Position numbers and translations under genes: made by a program. A DNA stretch of 64,000 bases from Echinicola sp. 20G. GTDB lineage: Bacteria > Bacteroidota > Bacteroidia > Cytophagales > Cyclobacteriaceae. The stretch lies in contig NZ_AP024154.1 of NCBI RefSeq assembly GCF_015533855.1, positions 4,842,501-4,906,500 on the forward strand, written 5' to 3'. Below are positions 45,421-55,197 of the stretch, piece by piece; position 1 is the stretch's first letter, and each line of letters starts with the position of its first letter. A model generated the notes under the pieces. The model was not told the origin of the DNA, did no database searches, and saw nothing but the letters and a program-made list of their open reading frames with translations.

Positions 45421-46482
45421 TTATTTTTGGATTAATTCAACTTTTTTACCGTTGATGTTATAGTCTATATTGAGGGTTCTCTTGATACCTTTGAGGACAT
45501 TTTCCAAGGATTCATTATGGTATTCGCCACTATAGGCCCAATTGTCCTTAATCTTTGGGTCGCACAGCACCTCCACACCATACCAGTCACTGATCTTTTG
45601 GATGATCTCTGTTTTGTTACTGTTTTTGAACACCAGAATTTTATCTTTCCACCCGATTATTTCTGTGGTATCAAAACTGGTGAGGGATACTTCTCCGTTT
45701 TCATTGATCTTGAGCATCTCCATTGGGTTGAGGATTACTTGATTGCCTAATTGATCTTTGACTTTCACCTTACCTGAAACCAATGCCACCGACAGCTTTC
45801 CTTCTTGCCGTTTTTCTACATTGAAGGTTGTTCCCATGACTTCTACCTGAGTTTTGCCCAAGTCCACCAAAAAAGGTCTTCCATCCTTTTGCACATCAAA
45901 AAATGCTTCTCCTTCCAGCTTGACAAGCCTCAGGCTATCTGGGAATTTCTCCAAAAATGTAAGTTTACTGTTGGAGTTTAGGTTGACCACCGTGCCATCT
46001 CCCATCTTTATCGTTGACTTAATGCCAGCAGGGTTCTCCCTTACTTCCCATTTTAGAGGTGCCAGTTCAACAGGTTCTTTGACCACATAGGTATCTAAGA
46101 TAATCCAAGCACAAAAAATAAGTAAAATGGCCGCTGCTATCTTATGAAAACCAAAAAGTGTCCCCCATGTTGAATTAGGATGGGATGGCTTTTCATATCC
46201 CTTCTCCTCGGCTATTGGTTCTGATTTGAGCACATTTTCAAAAATCTCCACATAGGCCTTGTTGGATAGTTCGGGCTTATTCTTATAGGCCATGGACCTT
46301 ATGACGGTGGCCGCCTGCATGACGGTTTCACTTTTGTCCACATTCTCTGTTATCCATCTTTCCCAAAAATGATTGCTGTTACCATTTGGGTTTTTCACCC
46401 AAGAAATGAAGTACTCATCACCCAAAAAGTCTTCCAACTCATAGTCCTTATACTTCAATATGTATTTTTGTTTGTTATCCAT
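45421..46482 (-). CDS. FecR-family anti-sigma factor
   Basis: A 353-residue inner-membrane protein: cytoplasmic N-terminus (about 1-105), one transmembrane helix (about 110-130, IAAAILLIFCAWIIL), then a periplasmic FecR domain (STIKMGDGTVVNLNSNSKLTF) and a C-terminal DUF4974-like domain that meets the STN domain of SusC. It holds the sigma factor encoded 9 bp upstream until SusC binds ligand. Confidence 0.94.
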   Translation of the reverse strand: MDNKQKYILKYKDYELEDFLGDEYFISWVKNPNGNSNHFWERWITENVDKSETVMQAATVIRSMAYKNKPELSNKAYVEIFENVLKSEPIAEEKGYEKPSHPNSTWGTLFGFHKIAAAILLIFCAWIILDTYVVKEPVELAPLKWEVRENPAGIKSTIKMGDGTVVNLNSNSKLTFLEKFPDSLRLVKLEGEAFFDVQKDGRPFLVDLGKTQVEVMGTTFNVEKRQEGKLSVALVSGKVKVKDQLGNQVILNPMEMLKINENGEVSLTSFDTTEIIGWKDKILVFKNSNKTEIIQKISDWYGVEVLCDPKIKDNWAYSGEYHNESLENVLKGIKRTLNIDYNINGKKVELIQK

Positions 46483-46491
46483 GGGACTGCA

Positions 46492-47112
46492 TTATGATGG
46501 ATTAATGACTTCTTTTAAACTCGCCAAAGCCCTATACACCAATTTTCTGGCTGACTTGACTTCACTAAAGCCCATTATATCGGCGATTTCACTGTAACTC
46601 ATTTCTTCTTCATAAAGTAAAATAAGTGCCTGTCGCTGTCTGCTTGTAAGTTGGTCTAGCGCCTGATTGATCATCATTCGCTTCTGCTCTTGGGACTCTG
46701 ACTCAATCATGATGGTTTCGGGAGAAAGTGCGATGCAAAATGCCTTCTTATACTGGTATTCATTGGTATCTACCAATACGCCTCTTTCTTTGAGTCTCTT
46801 GATGATTTCATATTGAATACATTTGAACAAGTAAGATTTGATACTTTTCACCTGCCCAAGGTTTTCTCTCCTTTTGCGCAGATAGATAAATACATTCTGC
46901 ATACAATCCTCCACCAAATGGGAATCGCCACAAAACTGAAATCCGTAAGAAAAAAGATCTGAAGCGAAGTTTTTGTAGATGTAGCTAAAAGTTGCTTCGT
47001 TTCCCAGACGAAAAGATTCCCATACCAACTCATCTGGCATGTCTTGATATTCTTTTTCAGAATACCTCCTTTGGGAGGTAGCGGTTATTTTAGGTGACTT
47101 TAAGGGCTTCAT
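46492..47112 (-). CDS. ECF RNA polymerase sigma factor
   Basis: A 206-residue sigma-70 family protein with region 2 (FSYIYKNFASDLFSYGFQFC ... DCMQNVFIYLRK) and region 4 (LTSRQRQALILLYEEEMSY ... SARKLVYRALASLKE). It is of the FecI type and is released by the FecR protein to transcribe the susCD genes. It is first in the locus; TTGGCA/TGCCAA at 47125-47140 forms a small hairpin in its leader. Confidence 0.94.
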   Translation of the reverse strand: MKPLKSPKITATSQRRYSEKEYQDMPDELVWESFRLGNEATFSYIYKNFASDLFSYGFQFCGDSHLVEDCMQNVFIYLRKRRENLGQVKSIKSYLFKCIQYEIIKRLKERGVLVDTNEYQYKKAFCIALSPETIMIESESQEQKRMMINQALDQLTSRQRQALILLYEEEMSYSEIADIMGFSEVKSARKLVYRALASLKEVINPS

Positions 47113-47426
47113 GTCAATTATTATTTGGCAGTTTTGCCAATTTGTAGTATAAAGAGACAGAATTTAAGCAAAACGACCCCATGAATCTGGAAAAAATCGC
47201 TTCGATATAAAACTTTTACATTGTTGTAATTTTTCAATCGTTTCGCTTAACGATTCGGTAAAACACGAAACATAAATTTATCATTAACATAAAAGAAAAA
47301 CACCCAGTAAACAGTACAAAAAAAAGGGAAGCCATGAGGCTTCCCTTTAATCATTATCCCATTCATTTGTCTATCTAAAACTAATTCGTCTTTGTACTTG
47401 CTACAAAGCGAAAGGAATAATATGCT
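47113..47426. other. Non-coding gap with leader hairpin and terminator
   Basis: It contains the upstream region of the sigma-factor gene with a TTGGCA/TGCCAA inverted repeat (47125-47140) and the terminator at 47323-47348. I see no gene. Confidence 0.6.
47323..47348 (-). terminator. Terminator after the wzi-like gene
   Basis: An 11-bp perfect stem (AAAGGGAAGCC 47323-47333 with GGCTTCCCTTT 47338-47348) has a 4-base loop. On the minus strand it is followed by a run of T, so it is a strong intrinsic terminator for the exopolysaccharide operon. Confidence 0.88.
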
Positions 47427-49142
47427 TTATTTCAATAAGTAAACTAAACTAAAACTCCCCACAAAGTTACTTTTGTCCAAGCCCGGTACCCAGTATTGGT
47501 TTGGGTCATTTTCCAAGTACCATTTGTAATTATAAGTCTTAACATATTGGGCTTTAGCGGAAATAAGGAATCTATACCATTTAAAATCAGCGATCAAAGC
47601 TGGGACATAGTCAACATATTTTCTTCTCCAATCCTTGATCTCTTCAAACCTTTTGTAATAAAAATCATTGTTATAAACGATTCGCTCCATTTGTAAACCG
47701 AATTTTGTAAAGTTCCTAACCCAACTAAGTTCTGCAAATATCACATTGCTTCCTGGGCCATTTCCAGCTCCCAAAACTTGTCCCATATGGGTATATCCAT
47801 GCCTTACATAAGGATGTGTATACCAGCTGTCTTTGGCCAATATAGTCTCACGGACTGTCTGACCCGTCTGGGTAATTTCAAAATTCACTCCTAAAAAAGT
47901 ATCCTTTTGCTTTAAACGAATATAGTTTGTAAACCCCAAGGTAAATGCCCTGTTCTCATCAGGATAAACCAAAAAGTCCATCAGCTTTTTGCTGTTTCCA
48001 TTGGAACCATACTCCCCGTAAAATTCAAACAACCCACCATGACTCATCCACCTAAAATATCCAGAGCTTAATTGATTTCGCTGGTTTGCCTCCAAGTCTT
48101 CTACTCCATTATCTCTTTTTTTTCCGTTAAATATAGGCAGGTAATCATCAAAGCTATCCATGTCGTTGTGGTACATTTGTGAAACACTACTGTAGCCTAC
48201 TGAGAGACCTGGTAACCACTTGGGTTGATAACTCAACGTGACCCCTGCCAGGTAACGCCAATCTAAATCTCTTTTGGGAATATAAAGAGGAGTCTGTCGG
48301 TAAACATAATCTGACCCAGGTGGTGGATATCCTGAATTTTTAAGTTGCCCTGCAATGACCTGCCCCTCAAAATAACCTATATTGGTTTCTATGGGCCTAT
48401 TGGTTTCTAAGCTGGCGTGCAAAAAACCTGGTGCATTGTTCCCCATCAATAATGAGTTTTTCCGGCCGGGGCCCCACCAAATATTTTCTGTGGAAATCCC
48501 CAATGAAAAAGAATGATAATTATACTTGATATTTGACTGTCCCAACAAAAACTCCACATAAGCATAATCGCCATATTTCTCCACTATATCTCCCCTATTC
48601 AACCACTCATAATATTCATCCCAAGTGCTTCCCCAGTGCTCCTCGGGAAATCCTTGGAAAGGCAAGTTTTGAGCAGTAACCATCTCAGGTTGAAACTGCA
48701 AACTCCACCTACCATATTTCACATAAACACCGGCACTCAACAATACCTGTATCCCCCTGTTGGGAATCAAGGCTCCATTGTTTGCTCCAAAAGCATAATC
48801 GGAGTTATACTGTCCCCTAAACATCTCTGGTAACATTTTGAAGCTCCCTTTATCCTTTCCAAAATATTGGGTACCTTCTTCTCCGTAAAGCTCTTTGTAG
48901 AGACTTGTACTTTGGGCTTCGCTATCTTTTAGGTCCCCTAAACTTGGTGTCAAAGGTCTGATGTTGAAGGAGAAATTAGGATTAAAATTACCTATAAGCT
49001 GCTGACGCCTTAGGTAATCCTGCAAGTAGGGTGCATTTAGATTGGTTGTCTGTGCTTTGAGGTTAACAAGGCTTACAATCCAAAAAAATAATATGATTAG
49101 AGATCTTTTGAAAAGAAACATAGGGCTTAGGTTGATCTTCAT
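47427..49142 (-). CDS. Wzi-like capsule assembly outer-membrane protein
   Basis: A 571-residue exported protein (signal about 1-30, KAQ) rich in alternating beta strands with aromatic girdles. YHSFSLGISTENIWWGPGRKNSLLMGNNAPGF-type sequence is the Wzi barrel signature. Wzi anchors or assembles capsular polysaccharide at the outer membrane. It fits at the end of the polysaccharide cluster, 8 bp after a lipoprotein gene. Confidence 0.85.
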   Translation of the reverse strand: MKINLSPMFLFKRSLIILFFWIVSLVNLKAQTTNLNAPYLQDYLRRQQLIGNFNPNFSFNIRPLTPSLGDLKDSEAQSTSLYKELYGEEGTQYFGKDKGSFKMLPEMFRGQYNSDYAFGANNGALIPNRGIQVLLSAGVYVKYGRWSLQFQPEMVTAQNLPFQGFPEEHWGSTWDEYYEWLNRGDIVEKYGDYAYVEFLLGQSNIKYNYHSFSLGISTENIWWGPGRKNSLLMGNNAPGFLHASLETNRPIETNIGYFEGQVIAGQLKNSGYPPPGSDYVYRQTPLYIPKRDLDWRYLAGVTLSYQPKWLPGLSVGYSSVSQMYHNDMDSFDDYLPIFNGKKRDNGVEDLEANQRNQLSSGYFRWMSHGGLFEFYGEYGSNGNSKKLMDFLVYPDENRAFTLGFTNYIRLKQKDTFLGVNFEITQTGQTVRETILAKDSWYTHPYVRHGYTHMGQVLGAGNGPGSNVIFAELSWVRNFTKFGLQMERIVYNNDFYYKRFEEIKDWRRKYVDYVPALIADFKWYRFLISAKAQYVKTYNYKWYLENDPNQYWVPGLDKSNFVGSFSLVYLLK

Positions 49143-49150
49143 CGATTTCT

Positions 49151-49813
49151 TTATTCTACTATAATGACGGCTATTTTTGACAATGACCAGCTTTCATCAC
49201 ATCGATGTGAGGTTTCCAAATAGTTCTGTACAGTTTGATCGCCACAAACCAATGTCATGCTACTGCCTTTGTGCCTGATGATTTTTGAAATGCTGTACTG
49301 TGAAGTCCAACCGGCAGAATCCGCATATTTGCACAAGCCCGGCAATTCCACCTCATCAGCACCCGTTCTGGGGTCTTCGTGACTCCCGTAAACATCCGGG
49401 TAGGATTGACTCAGGCAAAAAGTAGATACACATGGTTGATTGGAAAAAGTCGCATGGAGAGCTGTTTGGTCATCTAAATTAAAATACCAACTATCGGGCC
49501 CACTTACGGCATCTGCATTACCATCCCAAGAGTCATGTAACAACAACTCAATTTCTATTTTCAAGTTCTTATGGGCGGGCAGGTCATGCAAGGTCAAGGC
49601 TATTTCCTCATTGCTAAAGTTTCCAAGCACTAGCTTTTCATTAAACTCCCTTAACCTTCCGTTACTGATGTTTTGTAGGTTCTCTTGGGAAAAATCATTT
49701 TCATACACCAAAACCTCTCCAAGCTCTGCATTTTGCTGGCAGGCCTGCAGTGCAACTCCAGAGAGGACAAGGGCCAGGGATTTCAATAAAGACTTTAGTT
49801 TGAAAATAACCAT
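49151..49813 (-). CDS. Hypothetical lipoprotein
   Basis: A 220-residue protein with lipobox Cys25 (ALQAC) and several later cysteines (CVSTFC, LCKYAD, LVCGDQ, HRCDES) that may form disulfides in the periplasm. Strand-rich, with LKIEIELLLHDSWDGN resembling a jelly-roll edge. No family recognised. It probably shares a transcript with the wzi-like gene. Confidence 0.7.
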   Translation of the reverse strand: MVIFKLKSLLKSLALVLSGVALQACQQNAELGEVLVYENDFSQENLQNISNGRLREFNEKLVLGNFSNEEIALTLHDLPAHKNLKIEIELLLHDSWDGNADAVSGPDSWYFNLDDQTALHATFSNQPCVSTFCLSQSYPDVYGSHEDPRTGADEVELPGLCKYADSAGWTSQYSISKIIRHKGSSMTLVCGDQTVQNYLETSHRCDESWSLSKIAVIIVE

Positions 49814-50002
49814 ACGTGTTTGTTCATTAAATTCTGTATTGGTACGCCTTCTTGGCGTGACTATTTAAGTAAGGCAACCTCACCTGACCAACTACAAACA
49901 GGTGAGGGTAGCATTTTACACACTCCACCACATATTAGTAAAATGCCATAATTACGCCTTAACCATGAAATTTTAGGTGAGCAGTTTATCTGCTTTTATT
50001 TA

Positions 50003-51508
50003 TCAAGCATTTTGATGCTCTCTTCTAAGCAGGTCATTGATGGTTTTTACCGGATTAAAAGTTTCTAGAGGAACTTCCACAAAAAGTGTGTTCCAATCGG
50101 CCATGGCTCCATTCCATAGACCTGGCAGTTCCAAAGCCTTCAGAGATTTCCCACTTTTGGACTTCTCACTGATGAGTCCAGTTTCGGGGTCGGAGAAATC
50201 AGCTAATTGATAATTCTTTCCATTGGGTCTTTTGATGGAGCAAACCAAATCCACCGGGTTGAAATGCGTGCTTTCGGTCAGCAATGCCTTTTGATACAAA
50301 GGGTTAATCTGCGCCTTTTCTACAATTTGAAGTGCCACAGACCCATCTTTGTTTTTGGCCCAAAATGGTCCGCCACCTGGTTCTCCTGTATTTCTCACCA
50401 TGCCGCAAACCCTAATGGGTCTATCCAGCTTCTCTATCAAATACTTTTTCTTTTCCAAGGCTGAAAGTTGCAAATAGGTGTCAGGAAAAACAACTCCCAT
50501 TTTATCCTTCAGAAATGTTTCTACAGCTTGTTGACTTCCTACTTGATCAGCCTTCAAATCATTCAACAGGTTAAAAATTTCGGACTGCCTGTGCAGTAAT
50601 AGGCCACCCATGGCCATTTTGTATTTCTTTGTAATCTCCAAAGACTTTGCTCCCCCTACATTATCTATGTTTTTGATAAAGACTAGGTCAGCATCTATTT
50701 CTTGAAGGTTGCTGAGCAAGGCGCCATGCCCGCCTGGGCGGAACAATATACTGCCATCATCATTTAGGAAAGGTTGATTTTCCAAATCTACTGCCAGGGT
50801 ATCTGTAGAAGGTTTTTGTTGGGAAAAAGTAACCTCAAATCTTACCTTCAGTTTCTTTTCAAGAAGTTCTCTTACCTTTCCTGTTTCCTTAATGAATCCT
50901 TCAAGGTGTTCTTTCGAAACCGTAAAATGTAGTCGCACTACTCCTTCCTTTCCGATGCCATATTGGATTCCTTCCATAAAATGTTCATGAACTGGTGTGC
51001 GCTCATGGTCCTCATATCGGTGAAACTTTAAAAGCCCTTTTGGCATTTGCCCGTAACCTAATCCTTCTGAGAAAAGGACATGCGAAATGATCAACTTAAA
51101 ATCCTTTTCCTGCATGGCCAGTTCAACAAAACTTCCTGCTTTTCTCAGGCTGATATCCAAATCACCATAAAACGGAAACTTCTTGATATTTTGGATAAAT
51201 TCCTCCGCTATGGGATAGGCATTTAGGTATCCATCACTTTCCAAAAATTCAAATAGTTTTTTAAACATCCGGGAGGCTGCACCGCTGGCAGGCACAAATT
51301 TCACTACCTTCAAATCCTCTTTAGAGGTGCAGTATAGCTTTGAGAATTCATCAAGTTCCTTTTTGTTAAATTTTAGTATTCCATCATTGACCTGTGCAGG
51401 ACGCACGATTGGCATAAAAGGGAAGCCTTTCTCAAACCTATTCAATTGCTCGGTTACTTCATCCATGGATTTCCCTTGAAAAGAAATCTTTTCCATTAAT
51501 TTCTCCAT
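50003..51508 (-). CDS. DUF4301 protein, sugar-nucleotidyltransferase-like
   Basis: About 501 residues from the ATG at 51508 (a longer frame would use TTG). The protein matches the DUF4301 family. Three blocks look like those of UDP-sugar pyrophosphorylases: FVPASGAASRM (about 71-81), MPKGLLKFHRY (about 155-165) and RPGGHGALL followed by VFIKNIDNVGG (about 257-286). A nucleotidyltransferase fold is inferred; no activity is known to me. It lies beside UDP-glucose dehydrogenase. Confidence 0.75.
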   Translation of the reverse strand: MEKLMEKISFQGKSMDEVTEQLNRFEKGFPFMPIVRPAQVNDGILKFNKKELDEFSKLYCTSKEDLKVVKFVPASGAASRMFKKLFEFLESDGYLNAYPIAEEFIQNIKKFPFYGDLDISLRKAGSFVELAMQEKDFKLIISHVLFSEGLGYGQMPKGLLKFHRYEDHERTPVHEHFMEGIQYGIGKEGVVRLHFTVSKEHLEGFIKETGKVRELLEKKLKVRFEVTFSQQKPSTDTLAVDLENQPFLNDDGSILFRPGGHGALLSNLQEIDADLVFIKNIDNVGGAKSLEITKKYKMAMGGLLLHRQSEIFNLLNDLKADQVGSQQAVETFLKDKMGVVFPDTYLQLSALEKKKYLIEKLDRPIRVCGMVRNTGEPGGGPFWAKNKDGSVALQIVEKAQINPLYQKALLTESTHFNPVDLVCSIKRPNGKNYQLADFSDPETGLISEKSKSGKSLKALELPGLWNGAMADWNTLFVEVPLETFNPVKTINDLLRREHQNA

Positions 51509-51640
51509 AGTCAATTTATTATGTGTTGTCAGTTAATATTTGTGGTTCTTTGGCCCATGGAATTTGATTGGTACGCTATCCAATGGGAAAAAGTCGCTTC
51601 TTCTTGATTGGAGCATTTGTCACATCCTAATCAAGCTTAT

Positions 51641-51677
51641 TGAGGAGAATCAGTCTTTTCACTTTTGATTCTCCTCA
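51641..51677. terminator. Hairpin between ugd and DUF4301 gene
   Basis: TGAGGAGAATCA (51641-51652) pairs with TGATTCTCCTCA (51666-51677) around a 13-base loop. The T-run lies on the plus-strand side, so it is a weaker terminator for the minus-strand genes; it could also be an mRNA-stability hairpin. Confidence 0.55.
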
Positions 51678-51709
51678 GTTTTTGTAGTCTAAAGAGTTTA
51701 TCAAAACAA

Positions 51710-53107
51710 TCAAGCAGTCCCAATGGTGTAAACCCTAAAACCAATGTCTCTTAATTTCTCTTTGTTCAATATACTTCGGCCGTCAAATACTTGAGCTGGT
51801 TTAAGCATATTATCATAAATTTTCTGCCAATCATAATCAACGAACTCGTCCCATTCGGTCAGTACAGCAATGGCATGTGCACCTTTACAAGCTTCGTATG
51901 GACATGGTTCCGCATTCATCAACTTCCTATTGTCCACCTTATTTCGAGTATTCAAATAGTCAATATCAGAGTACATTTGCTCTTCCCTAACCTTTGGGTC
52001 ATACACTGTAATTTTAGCGTCCTCACTTAACAAGTGATCTGCTACATAGATGGCTGCAGACTCCCGGGTATCATTGGTATCCTTTTTAAATGCCCATCCA
52101 AGAAACGCTATCTTCTTCCCGCTTACCGTATTGTATAGTGACTTTATGATATTTTTCGCAAACCGGCCTTTTTGGTGATCGTTCATCTTGATGACCTGCT
52201 CCCAATAATCAGCCACATCCTTCAACCCGTAAGTTCTACAGATGTAAACCAGGTTAAGGATATCCTTTTGGAAACAAGATCCCCCGAACCCTACCGAGGC
52301 TTTCAAGAACTTATTGCCAATTCGGCTATCCGTGCCAATGGCTCTGGACACTTCATTGATATTGGCTTCTGTATTTTCACACAGCTCAGACAAGGCATTT
52401 ATGGAAGAAACCCTTTGGGCCAAAAAGGCATTGGCAGTCAGCTTTGAAAGCTCCGAAGACCAAACATTGGTGGTGAGAATTTTCTCACGAGGAACCCAAG
52501 AATTATATATTTCCACCAAAGCCTCCATGGCTTCCAAACCTTCTTCCGTGGACGTATCGCCACCTATCAAAACGCGGTCAGGTGCCATTAAGTCCTCAAT
52601 GGCAGTACCTTCCGCAAGGAATTCCGGATTGGATAGAATCTGAAATTTCGTGCCGTTCCCAGTGTTTTCCAAGATGTCACGAATTGCCTCTGCAGTCCTT
52701 ACAGGTAGCGTTGACTTCTCCACAACAATTTTATCCGATTCAGCTGCAGCTGCAATCTGCCGAGCACATAATTCTATCCACTTTAAATCTGCTGCTTGCC
52801 CCTTTCCTTCACCATAAGTTTTGGTTGGAGTATTTACAGAAATGAAGATCATATCCGCCTCTTGGATGGCTCCTTCTACATTGGTACAAAAACGCAGATT
52901 CCTTCCTCTGGCCTCTGCCACCACCTTATCTAATCCAGGTTCATAAACGGGAAGATTGTTCAAATCCTCATCATTCCATGCTTTGATCCTGGCTTCATTG
53001 ATGTCCACTACAGTTACATAAACATCCGGACATTTTTGGGCTATAACAGCCATGGTCGGGCCACCCACGTACCCCGCACCAATGCAGCAAATTTTCTTAA
53101 TTTTCAT
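51710..53107 (-). CDS. ugd: UDP-glucose 6-dehydrogenase
   Basis: A 465-residue NAD-dependent dehydrogenase with Rossmann GAGYVGGPT (10-18), [20 protein letters not shown] and catalytic Cys278 ([10 protein letters not shown]). Two oxidations turn UDP-glucose into UDP-glucuronate in the cytoplasm. The length is close to that of the eukaryotic-like Ugd group. In this cluster it supplies uronic acid for the exopolysaccharide. Confidence 0.94.
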   Translation of the reverse strand: MKIKKICCIGAGYVGGPTMAVIAQKCPDVYVTVVDINEARIKAWNDEDLNNLPVYEPGLDKVVAEARGRNLRFCTNVEGAIQEADMIFISVNTPTKTYGEGKGQAADLKWIELCARQIAAAAESDKIVVEKSTLPVRTAEAIRDILENTGNGTKFQILSNPEFLAEGTAIEDLMAPDRVLIGGDTSTEEGLEAMEALVEIYNSWVPREKILTTNVWSSELSKLTANAFLAQRVSSINALSELCENTEANINEVSRAIGTDSRIGNKFLKASVGFGGSCFQKDILNLVYICRTYGLKDVADYWEQVIKMNDHQKGRFAKNIIKSLYNTVSGKKIAFLGWAFKKDTNDTRESAAIYVADHLLSEDAKITVYDPKVREEQMYSDIDYLNTRNKVDNRKLMNAEPCPYEACKGAHAIAVLTEWDEFVDYDWQKIYDNMLKPAQVFDGRSILNKEKLRDIGFRVYTIGTA

Positions 53108-53282
53108 GTGATTAAATTAAATTGTTGGTTCAAAAACTTTTCTTTAAACAATAGCGCTATAAAAACTTCAGGAAATTCCTGAGGGTATCTGGGTTATTGT
53201 AGGTTATAGGGATTATTTAACTACTTATTAATACTTATGAAGGTATCTTTATCGTCAATTCATTGTATCAACCATAAACTGA

Positions 53283-55187
53283 CTACCAATCCTTTAGGGG
53301 AATGGATTCCAATTTTTCAGTATAAAGTGCTTGCTGTGGGACCAAAAAGACTTGAATTGCAGCTGATTGATTCTTGGGGATTTCAAGTTCAAAATAGACA
53401 ATCTTAATATTCTTTTTTACTGTCCCATGAGGACTCTTCAAGTGTGCAGGAATTACTTTTACAGCCACCTTTTCTGGGGATGCCACCTTTAGCTTGAGCT
53501 TTTTGCCATTTTGGGTCAACATGGCTCCTTCACTAATGATATCTACGTCTGCGGTAGTGACCATTTGCCACGTGACCACAAGAGATCGCGGCGAATCGCT
53601 GATTTCATCCCTAATAATTACATAAGCTTCTTCCTTTATACCCACTCCCCTTACGACCTGCCGATCCCTTCTTAAAAATATGTTTGATAAATCACCAATA
53701 GCAAACTGGAAATGATCTTGATCCCCACTTCTTAAAAGAGTCGTTTCTCCCTTCACATCCATTAAATCCCTGTCCATGGTTAAGGTGCTGTGACCAAAAT
53801 TATTGGTGCATAGAAGCTGCCATCTGCCACCGTCTTGACGGTTATCCCAAATCTTCACACCTTTAAACACATTGGCATGGTAATTTTGCATGGGCATGTC
53901 TATCGCCCAGCGCTCACCCAAAGCTTCCATGACAAATGACCCCATGTCCAAGTGACTGTGGTGCTCACGAGGGTTTCCAAGCTTAAATCCCAAATAAATT
54001 GCTTCTTTTTCATCCCAAGAAGATCGCATTACCGCCATTGAGTTTTCACCTCTACCTAGCCACATTTTGTTTTGAGGCTTTGGTATCTCATTTATGCGTT
54101 GTGAGGCTCCCATCAGTAGTGTCACTGGAAGAAGTCTGTATTTGGAAAGTCCATTAAATTGTCCATTTTGGATCAACTGTTTTTCGTTCCACAACAAACT
54201 GTAATCTGAAGTCTTATTGGCTATCCAAAAAATGGCGGGGTTTAAACTGGAAACGTTAAAAACATCGCTCCAATTAAATGCATGGCCAGATGGACCAATC
54301 ATGTTCAAATAAAATAGACCAGACTTGAGTAGACAAGAATTTAGTATATCGTCAATATTCAACCCTAAACTTTCCAGCACACTGTACATCATGGCACTAT
54401 AGGAGGTACCATATATCCAATACATATAGCCTTCAGGGTAAACGCCATCTGGACAATACTCACCCAAGGCATTTTGACTTAATGCCAAAGCCCTTTGAAC
54501 GGTTTTCTTTGCTTCTTCAGGATACTTTTCAAAAATAGCCACTGCTCCGATACACAAAGCAGCATTGATTACTTGACTCCAATTGTTATGTAGCTTTTCA
54601 AAACCATTGTATCGTTCGTCATAAGAAGCTTGGATTCCTTTTTGATATATACTCTCCACCAGTCTATCCTTTTCTGAAGCTGTAAGATCATGGTAAAACC
54701 AATCGTAGCCAATGGCAGCTGCCATGGTCATTTCAGCCATATCCAAGCTGATTTTCGGATTCCAATTTTTCAGCCTGCAAATATTCATCAATTCCGCTAC
54801 AGCCTTCTTTTTAAATTTCATATCGCCCATTACTCTATAGGCATAACCAAGAAATAAGATTCTTCGCAGCACCTCCCTCGAATTATTGACTATGGTACCA
54901 TCTGATTTAATTATATCAGGTTCCTTTTCATTTATTATATTTTCCGCTTCAGAAATCACTAAAGCATGCAAGGAATTCCAATATTTATCTGTATTTAAAG
55001 TAGTTTTAAGTAATTCGACTTCACGATCTTTAAGTAATATCCTTGGATGGGGATTATCGGAAAAATTCACTTCTTCCAGCGTTTGACAATGGACTTCTGC
55101 TAAGGTTACCATATGAGCTATCCCCAATATGGCCAGTAAACACCTATAAATAGAACCTGAGGATGAAATGGATTGGCCGAAACTCAA
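53283..55187 (-). CDS. Heparinase II/III-like polysaccharide lyase
   Basis: A 634-residue exported protein. The first third is an alpha/alpha toroid (YNGFEKLHNNWSQVINAALC, YCPDGVYPEGYMYWIYGTSY), and the C-terminal part has the heparinase II/III block NPREHHSHLDMGSFVMEALG with its conserved histidines. It would cleave uronic-acid polysaccharide in the periplasm, perhaps trimming the cluster's own product. The start is TTG at 55187, as no ATG precedes the signal sequence. It is 10 bp after the acyltransfer gene. Confidence 0.8.
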   Translation of the reverse strand: MSFGQSISSSGSIYRCLLAILGIAHMVTLAEVHCQTLEEVNFSDNPHPRILLKDREVELLKTTLNTDKYWNSLHALVISEAENIINEKEPDIIKSDGTIVNNSREVLRRILFLGYAYRVMGDMKFKKKAVAELMNICRLKNWNPKISLDMAEMTMAAAIGYDWFYHDLTASEKDRLVESIYQKGIQASYDERYNGFEKLHNNWSQVINAALCIGAVAIFEKYPEEAKKTVQRALALSQNALGEYCPDGVYPEGYMYWIYGTSYSAMMYSVLESLGLNIDDILNSCLLKSGLFYLNMIGPSGHAFNWSDVFNVSSLNPAIFWIANKTSDYSLLWNEKQLIQNGQFNGLSKYRLLPVTLLMGASQRINEIPKPQNKMWLGRGENSMAVMRSSWDEKEAIYLGFKLGNPREHHSHLDMGSFVMEALGERWAIDMPMQNYHANVFKGVKIWDNRQDGGRWQLLCTNNFGHSTLTMDRDLMDVKGETTLLRSGDQDHFQFAIGDLSNIFLRRDRQVVRGVGIKEEAYVIIRDEISDSPRSLVVTWQMVTTADVDIISEGAMLTQNGKKLKLKVASPEKVAVKVIPAHLKSPHGTVKKNIKIVYFELEIPKNQSAAIQVFLVPQQALYTEKLESIPLKDW

Positions 55188-55197
55188 AGACCTCTAA

